Assembly (NCBI GenBank): GCA_964393875.1
Contig: CAYMUZ010000159.1
Span: 1-19,484, forward strand
Reading direction: 5' to 3'
Origin: JAHFHB01 sp964393875
GTDB lineage: Bacteria > Omnitrophota > Omnitrophia > Omnitrophales > Aquincolibacteriaceae
Length of the DNA: 19,484 nt
Numbering within the stretch: position 1 is the first letter of the stretch; each line of letters starts with the position of its first letter. Below the pieces are notes generated by a model, which saw only the letters and a list, made by a program, of their open reading frames with translations, had not been told where the DNA came from and ran no database searches. Positions 15,572-19,484 of this stretch are shown in pieces. Made by a program: the position numbers and the translations under genes.

Positions 15572-15600
15572 ATGGAAAAACTTTTTAAAAATGATAAAAT
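15572..15600 (+). promoter_or_regulatory. possible promoter of the CIA30-like gene
   Basis: The 98-base gap before the next gene is A+T-rich and contains TAAAAT (15595-15600) with a poor -35 match, ATGGAA (15572-15577), 17 bases upstream. A strong AAGGAG (15641-15646) sits 8 bases before ATG 15655. The promoter is tentative. Confidence 0.35.
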
Positions 15601-15654
15601 ATGGCTCTGTGTTGTTTTCGCACTAAATTCAGTCAGATGAAAGGAGATTGATCC

Positions 15655-16257
15655 ATGAAGTCGAAACTTGGTCGTTTGTTTTTAGTTCTTGCAGTCGCTG
15701 CCTTTACGCTTTCTCTGAAACCGTCCCACGCAATGGCCGGCAAAGAACTTGTCATGGCAGACTTTGATACGGGGGATAAACCCAACAATATCGGAGGTGA
15801 TTTTGGTGGGTGGGATAAAGATCCGAATGATGAAACCCAGGGGACTCAGATGAGCTTTGAACCGGATGATGCCCTCGGTGATCCGGCGGGTTATGCCATT
15901 CGCCTCGATTACGATGTCGATTCTCCCAATCCTGCCTATAACGGGTTTTGGATGAAAATGAACGGTGAAGACGCTACTGCGTACAACACTCTTAATTTTT
16001 ATATCAAAGGAGATGCCACCGCCGGTTTTACCAAACGGGTGAAGCTGGAGCTCAAAGACATGACCAATAAGCCGTCGCCTTATGTAGTGACCGGGATCAC
16101 CGAACAATGGAAGAAAGTGTCCATTCCATTTGAGAAGTTCCGCCGCATTACGGATTGGAAAAGTCTTAATGAGATTGTATTTGTTTTTGACGATATTAAT
16201 TCGAGCCCTAAGACTGGAACCATTTTTATCGATCAGGTCACGCTGTCAGCTGAGTAG
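15655..16257 (+). CDS. secreted CIA30/CBM11-like beta-sandwich protein
   Basis: A 200-aa exported protein. The signal peptide covers about 1-28 (KSK, hydrophobic 8-20, cleavage near AMA). The mature domain begins LVMADFDTGDKPNNIGG and has the strand pattern of CIA30 / CBM11-type galactose-binding folds: YAIRLDYDVDS, NTLNFYIKGD, VKLELKDM, WKKVSIPFEKF, LNEIVFVFDD and a final GTIFIDQVTL. Such domains bind sugars or mediate contacts at the cell surface; no catalytic residues can be named. It seems to be a single-gene unit, with a candidate promoter upstream and a strong terminator 34 bases after its stop. The isolated strong ribosome site and terminator suggest a well-expressed envelope protein. 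Confidence 0.85.
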   Translation: MKSKLGRLFLVLAVAAFTLSLKPSHAMAGKELVMADFDTGDKPNNIGGDFGGWDKDPNDETQGTQMSFEPDDALGDPAGYAIRLDYDVDSPNPAYNGFWMKMNGEDATAYNTLNFYIKGDATAGFTKRVKLELKDMTNKPSPYVVTGITEQWKKVSIPFEKFRRITDWKSLNEIVFVFDDINSSPKTGTIFIDQVTLSAE

Positions 16258-16291
16258 AGCAGCCCCCGCCCGGTTTTAGGCGGATTAAGAA

Positions 16292-16338
16292 ATAAGCCCT
16301 TTTGTCCGTTAATGGACAAAAGGGCTTATCTTTTGTTT
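16292..16338 (+). terminator. strong intrinsic terminator
   Basis: A perfect 16-bp inverted repeat (16292-16307 with 16314-16329), 6-base loop, followed by CTTTTGTTT. The stem includes AAGCCC/GGGCTT and TTTTGTCC/GGACAAAA. The A-rich 5' arm mirrors the T-run, so it could also act on the minus strand. A minor CCGCC/GGCGG hairpin sits just before it (16266-16283). Confidence 0.92.
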
Positions 16339-16381
16339 CGTGCGAAATCATTGTCCATTTTTATATGAGCCGGAGGGATGG

Positions 16382-17020
16382 ATGTCCATAAAACGCTGGC
16401 TTCAGAGTGCGCTTTGTCTGTTTTTACTGTCGGGGTGTGCTTCCATGGCAGGGTTTGGTGGTAAGCTGGATGTGCCCCCTGAATTTAACCAAAAAATACT
16501 GCTTCAAGTCCCTGATGATTACACCCTGTATCAGGCTCCGCGGTCAGTATATGACCCCGGAGATCTGCAATCCTTTCATTCTCAACACACCCTGCCGATA
16601 GTGATTGAGGACGCTTTCAAAGAGATGTTTGGCCAGGTACAGCTTCTAAAAAGCGGGCCGCGCCTGGATGTGGGAGAGCCGGATGTCCCGGCGGTTTTTG
16701 AAGTGCGCATGATGGACATGTCTCATGACATTTACAACGAAGCTACGAGCTATCGAGCCAAGGTCAAGCTGGCGGTGGCCATGAAGAGTCCGCGGGGTGA
16801 GATTTTTTGGCAGGATGTGATTGAGGGGAATGGCTATGTGATGGTCAATCCTCAATTTGATATTGGCCACACCGGCCCGGCGGATGCGATTTTGGATGCA
16901 ATGCGCGACGCCATTGCCCAACTGCAAAATTCCATTGTCCACTCGAAAGAAGTGCGATTACAAATGGCGAATTATCAAGCCATTCAGATTGCTCGCAAAC
17001 AGAACGAAAAAAAAGTCTAG
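16382..17020 (+). CDS. lipoprotein of unknown family
   Basis: A 212-aa protein with a lipoprotein signal peptide and lipobox LLSGC (lipidated Cys19). The mature part is alpha/beta, with PIVIEDAFKEMFGQVQLL (about 74-91), a strand-rich middle (AVFEVRMMDM, KVKLAVAMKSPRGEIFWQDVIEG) and a C-terminal amphipathic helix, DAILDAMRDAIAQL. The overall shape recalls small envelope-assembly lipoproteins such as LptE or YajG, but I do not recognise the family. ATG 16382 is chosen because CGGAGGG ends 4 bases upstream and it leads directly into the signal peptide; an in-frame GTG at 16340 would add 14 poorly suited residues. It lies between a strong terminator and the AAR-fusion gene (42-base gap), so it probably heads that operon. 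Confidence 0.85.
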   Translation: MSIKRWLQSALCLFLLSGCASMAGFGGKLDVPPEFNQKILLQVPDDYTLYQAPRSVYDPGDLQSFHSQHTLPIVIEDAFKEMFGQVQLLKSGPRLDVGEPDVPAVFEVRMMDMSHDIYNEATSYRAKVKLAVAMKSPRGEIFWQDVIEGNGYVMVNPQFDIGHTGPADAILDAMRDAIAQLQNSIVHSKEVRLQMANYQAIQIARKQNEKKV

Positions 17021-17062
17021 CATCTGGGATGCCGGGGCCATTGGCCTGGAGAGATAACTTCT

Positions 17063-18649
17063 GTGATTCAGATACGAACCCAAAAAATAATTCAGGCGCC
17101 GCGCTGGAAAGTCCTGCGTCTGATTGTGGCCGTGCGCAATTTTCCTCGCTATATGCCGAATGTCAAACACTGCGATGTTCTTGAGAAACACCGGCGAGGT
17201 GCTCTTACGGCTTGGGAAGTTGAAGTCGATAGGATGACGTTTAAGTGGAAACAGAAGGATGCGCTGGATCTAGCCAATTTCACGGTACATTTTGAGCTGG
17301 TCGGCGGCGACCTGGAGCATTTTAAAGGAAGCTGGAGTTTGCGTGAGTTAGAAAATGGAGATACGGAAGTGACGGTGGATGCGGCGGTCAAAATCGGCAT
17401 CCCCATGCTGGAAGAGGTGATCGGCGCGGTCATTGCCGAAAAGCTTAAGAAAAATTTCGACCTGATGCTTGAGGCGATGAGCGATCGGCTCACGCTGATG
17501 CGATACAAAAATATCCGCAATCGTGAGATCAGCAAAATTAAAGGGTTTGCCGTCATTGGGCATCCGTATAATTTGCAGCATCTCATCCGCTATTTTAAGT
17601 ACTTCAAGCCAGATTTTGAGCTCCCCTCGCAGGAATTTCTAATGAAAGTCTTTGAGTTAGCACCGGCGTATCGCGCCAAGACGATCGAAAATTTTCGTTC
17701 CCCATCGGGGCGCACGGCGCAGGGCTATTTTATTATGTGCCCTATTATTCCGGTGGCGCTTATTCTCAGCCCGGATCGTGTCATTGAGAAAGTGATCCAA
17801 GCCTGCAAAGTGGCTGAGCAACTGGGAGCCGGCATTGCAACGCTGGGCGGTTTCACATCCATTGCCGGTGAGCAATTTGGACGTGACCTGACCACGCAGG
17901 TGCACATTCCAATTACGACGGGCAATACGTTTACTGTTGCGATGGTGATTGAGGGTATCGAGAAAGCGGCGAAGCTCATGGGGATTGATCTTGAACGTGC
18001 GCACGTGACCGTGATTGGCGGTACGGGAGATATCGGCGGAGCGTGCGCGCGGATTCTAGCAGAGCGTGTCGAAGAAATGACCATCACGAGCCGCAGTGAA
18101 AAAAATCTCTCAGAGGCTGAACGCGTGCTGTCCTACTGCGGGAAGGCCCAGATCAAAACGAATCGTGATAATAATGAGGCTGTGCGTGATGCGGATATCG
18201 TGATTGCCGCGGCCAGCAGCACCAGCTCGATTGTCGATATTCACTGTATCAAGTCTGGCGCCATTGTTTGCGATGTCGGCTATCCGAAAAATATTTCCTA
18301 TACCAGCTGCGATCGCGAGGACATTTTGATTTTTTCAGGGGGTACCTGCGCGATTCCCTCCGAATTTGATACGGGTTTTGATATCGGGCTGCCCTCCAGC
18401 CGTGTTCTTTATGGCTGCTTTGCCGAGGCCATTTTGCTTGAGCTGGAGGAGCGTTACGAAAATTTTTCATGGGGTAAGGGAAATATCACGCCCGAGCGGG
18501 TCAATCTTATCCGTGACATCGGGCGGAAGCACGGATTTGGTGTGGCCCCCTTTTTCTGGGGCAGCCGCATGGTTGCAGATGGAGAGATCGAACTCATTTT
18601 GAAAGCCAGGGATTCATTTCTTGCTCAAACTAAGCACCCTATTTTGTGA
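17063..18649 (+). CDS. START/SRPBCC domain fused to acyl-ACP reductase (AAR)-like enzyme
   Basis: A 528-aa two-domain protein. Residues 1-145 form a START/SRPBCC lipid-binding domain of the Coq10/polyketide-cyclase type (VRNFPRYMPNVKHCDVLE, then GDLEHFKGSWSLREL). Residues about 160-505 match cyanobacterial long-chain acyl-ACP reductase: FAVIGHPYNLQH (162-173), LGGFTSI (261-267), TTGNTFT (285-291), the NADPH loop GGTGDIGGACAR (319-330), GYPKN (406-410), Cys452 in GCFAEAILLE (equivalent to the essential Cys294 of the Synechococcus enzyme), NFSWG (467-471) and KHGF (489-492). AAR reduces acyl-ACP to fatty aldehyde through a thioester on that Cys. The fusion suggests the START part captures or delivers the acyl chain or aldehyde. 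The GTG start has GGAGA 10 bases upstream. The stop overlaps the aminotransferase start (GTGA). No aldehyde-deformylating oxygenase is nearby. Confidence 0.88.
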   Translation: MIQIRTQKIIQAPRWKVLRLIVAVRNFPRYMPNVKHCDVLEKHRRGALTAWEVEVDRMTFKWKQKDALDLANFTVHFELVGGDLEHFKGSWSLRELENGDTEVTVDAAVKIGIPMLEEVIGAVIAEKLKKNFDLMLEAMSDRLTLMRYKNIRNREISKIKGFAVIGHPYNLQHLIRYFKYFKPDFELPSQEFLMKVFELAPAYRAKTIENFRSPSGRTAQGYFIMCPIIPVALILSPDRVIEKVIQACKVAEQLGAGIATLGGFTSIAGEQFGRDLTTQVHIPITTGNTFTVAMVIEGIEKAAKLMGIDLERAHVTVIGGTGDIGGACARILAERVEEMTITSRSEKNLSEAERVLSYCGKAQIKTNRDNNEAVRDADIVIAAASSTSSIVDIHCIKSGAIVCDVGYPKNISYTSCDREDILIFSGGTCAIPSEFDTGFDIGLPSSRVLYGCFAEAILLELEERYENFSWGKGNITPERVNLIRDIGRKHGFGVAPFFWGSRMVADGEIELILKARDSFLAQTKHPIL

Positions 18650-19278
18650 ACGATCATGACTCTTTGATAAAATCGGTCCGCGCAGCTGGAACTTTGGAGA
18701 GTGTTTTGGCTCTTGGTGCCGGCGAGACCATGAAATTGTATGGCCGCCACCTTAATTTTATGGCGGCGCACATCATGCGCTTTCTTGGCACGAACATTCA
18801 CTTTGCGCGTGCCTGCGGGAATCGGTTGTGGGATGACAAAGGGAACGAGTACCTTGATTTTTTTTCAGGGTTTGGGGTGTTGAATCTAGGGCATGAGCCC
18901 CCCGAAGTTTTGAAGGCGTTGCGTCTTGTTGAGAACCTTCCTAATATTCTGCAGTCGGCTCCGAATCCCTGTGCCGCAAAACTGGCTGAGCTTCTTACCG
19001 CCATTACGCCCGGAAATCTTCAGCGGACTTTTTTTTGTTCAAGCGGCTCTGAAGCGGTGGAGGCCTCGATTAAAACGGCGCGCATTGCCACGCACCGTTC
19101 GGTGTTGCTTTCGACGGAAGGCGCGTACCACGGAAAAACTTTTGGGGCGCTCTCAGTTTCAGGCCGGTTATCAGCCCGGCGCAAGCGAGCTGGAGATCGG
19201 CCACAACCACTTCCGCTTAAGCGGCGTCCAGTACGACGCCGCCGGCCGCCGGCAGACCGCTTCCTACGGCTACGCTGA
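18646..19278 (+). CDS. class III PLP aminotransferase, truncated by a junction
   Basis: The N-terminal third of a class III (omega-type) aminotransferase. Recognisable parts are an N-terminal extension (1-45), RLWDDKGNEYLDFFSGFGVLNLGH (60-83, the usual entry of the fold), the cofactor phosphate loop CSSGSEAVEASIKTAR (131-146) and AYHGKTFGALSVSGR (160-174). After Arg174 the homology stops and the frame continues as 36 Arg/Pro-rich residues to a stop at 19278, unlike any aminotransferase. The catalytic Lys and the whole C-terminal half are missing, so this product cannot work as written. The real gene should be about 430-460 aa. It starts with GTG overlapping the AAR stop, so it is probably co-translated with that gene and acts on its aldehyde product, though glutamate-semialdehyde or diamine substrates remain possible. 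Confidence 0.85.
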   Translation: MNDHDSLIKSVRAAGTLESVLALGAGETMKLYGRHLNFMAAHIMRFLGTNIHFARACGNRLWDDKGNEYLDFFSGFGVLNLGHEPPEVLKALRLVENLPNILQSAPNPCAAKLAELLTAITPGNLQRTFFCSSGSEAVEASIKTARIATHRSVLLSTEGAYHGKTFGALSVSGRLSARRKRAGDRPQPLPLKRRPVRRRRPPADRFLRLR

Positions 19279-19484
19279 AGGGCGGGGAGGAGGCACCTCA
19301 TCGCCTCTGACCAAGCAGACGACGATCTCTGTCTTCGACTCGACCGGCAAGCTGATCAGCGAGAAGACCAAGAAAGTGACCGAAGGGGGCTTCACCTTCA
19401 GCTTCACCGGCATCATCGTCTCCTTGATCGCCGCGGTGATTGCGGTTGCCATCGTTCAGGCCCTCTTTAGCGCGCTTCCTCTGT
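19160..19484 (+). CDS. unrelated partial protein fragment, no start or stop
   Basis: From about 19157 the frame shifted by one relative to the aminotransferase stays open to the window end (about 109 codons) with strongly G/C-ending codons. The translation includes HNHFRLSGVQYDAAGRR, a Gly-rich stretch, TTISVFDSTGKLISEKTKK, then a hydrophobic membrane-like segment GIIVSLIAAVIAVAIVQALF at the end. YDAAGR and DSTGKLI recall YD-repeat/RHS-like or large surface proteins, but I do not recognise the family. The start of this protein is not present: it is joined directly to the aminotransferase sequence at about 19160-19170. G+C is visibly higher than in the rest of the window. Confidence 0.6.

Noticed and set aside
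15557..15654. Riboswitch or structured leader before the CIA30-like gene
   Set aside because: The region is short and A+T-rich with no conserved riboswitch elements I can recognise.
16340..16381. N-terminal extension of the lipoprotein from GTG 16340
   Set aside because: It begins right at the terminator tail, lacks a ribosome site, and would put 14 residues before a proper signal peptide that has its own GGAGGG site.
19168..19278. Arg/Pro-rich tail of the aminotransferase as a real domain
   Set aside because: It is an out-of-frame reading of G+C-rich DNA whose alternative frame gives a sensible protein with a membrane helix.

Overview
The window is a bacterial chromosomal segment in which every recognisable gene lies on the + strand. 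The layout best fits an uncultured Gram-negative bacterium of the PVC group, probably Candidatus Omnitrophota (OP3). That placement is inference. It rests on the gene order class V aminotransferase-serA-purA-uppS-cdsA-dxr-rseP-proS, a TIGR04073-type secreted protein, and a CdsA signature with Leu and Val where most bacteria have His and Arg. No 16S or marker-gene comparison could be made.

Positions 1-235 hold three copies of an 82-bp tandem repeat. A PAS-histidine kinase-receiver hybrid sensor (291-1904) follows, coupled by an ATGA overlap to an M48-like lipoprotein that has lost its zinc ligands (1901-2749). Positions 2750-3467 hold no protein gene. They carry tRNA-Lys(CTT), tRNA-Leu(TAG) and tRNA-Gly(GCC), two strong sigma70-like promoters, and four copies of a ~65-bp hairpin repeat that begins on the CCA tails of the tRNAs.

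From 3468 to 15556 runs a tight housekeeping gene train with no visible terminator: trigger factor and ClpP (folding and proteolysis); class V aminotransferase and SerA (serine synthesis) and PurA (AMP synthesis); then UppS, CdsA, Dxr and RseP (isoprenoid, undecaprenyl and phospholipid precursors, intramembrane proteolysis), ProS, a small STI1-like helical protein and a TIGR04073 secreted protein. Many junctions are 4-bp ATGA overlaps, implying translational coupling. A single-gene unit for a secreted CIA30/CBM11-like beta-sandwich protein follows (15655-16257), ending in a near-ideal terminator.

The most interesting part is 16382-19165: a lipoprotein of unknown family, a two-domain protein fusing a START/SRPBCC lipid-binding domain to a cyanobacterial-type acyl-ACP reductase (AAR), and, overlapping it by GTGA, a class III PLP aminotransferase. 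AAR makes fatty aldehydes and class III transaminases can aminate aldehydes, so the set suggests an acyl-ACP to aldehyde to amine (or amino-lipid) route. The aminotransferase is cut at about 19165. From there to 19484 the DNA is much more G+C-rich and encodes, in another frame, an unrelated protein fragment with a membrane helix. This is either a rearrangement or, more likely, an assembly chimera.
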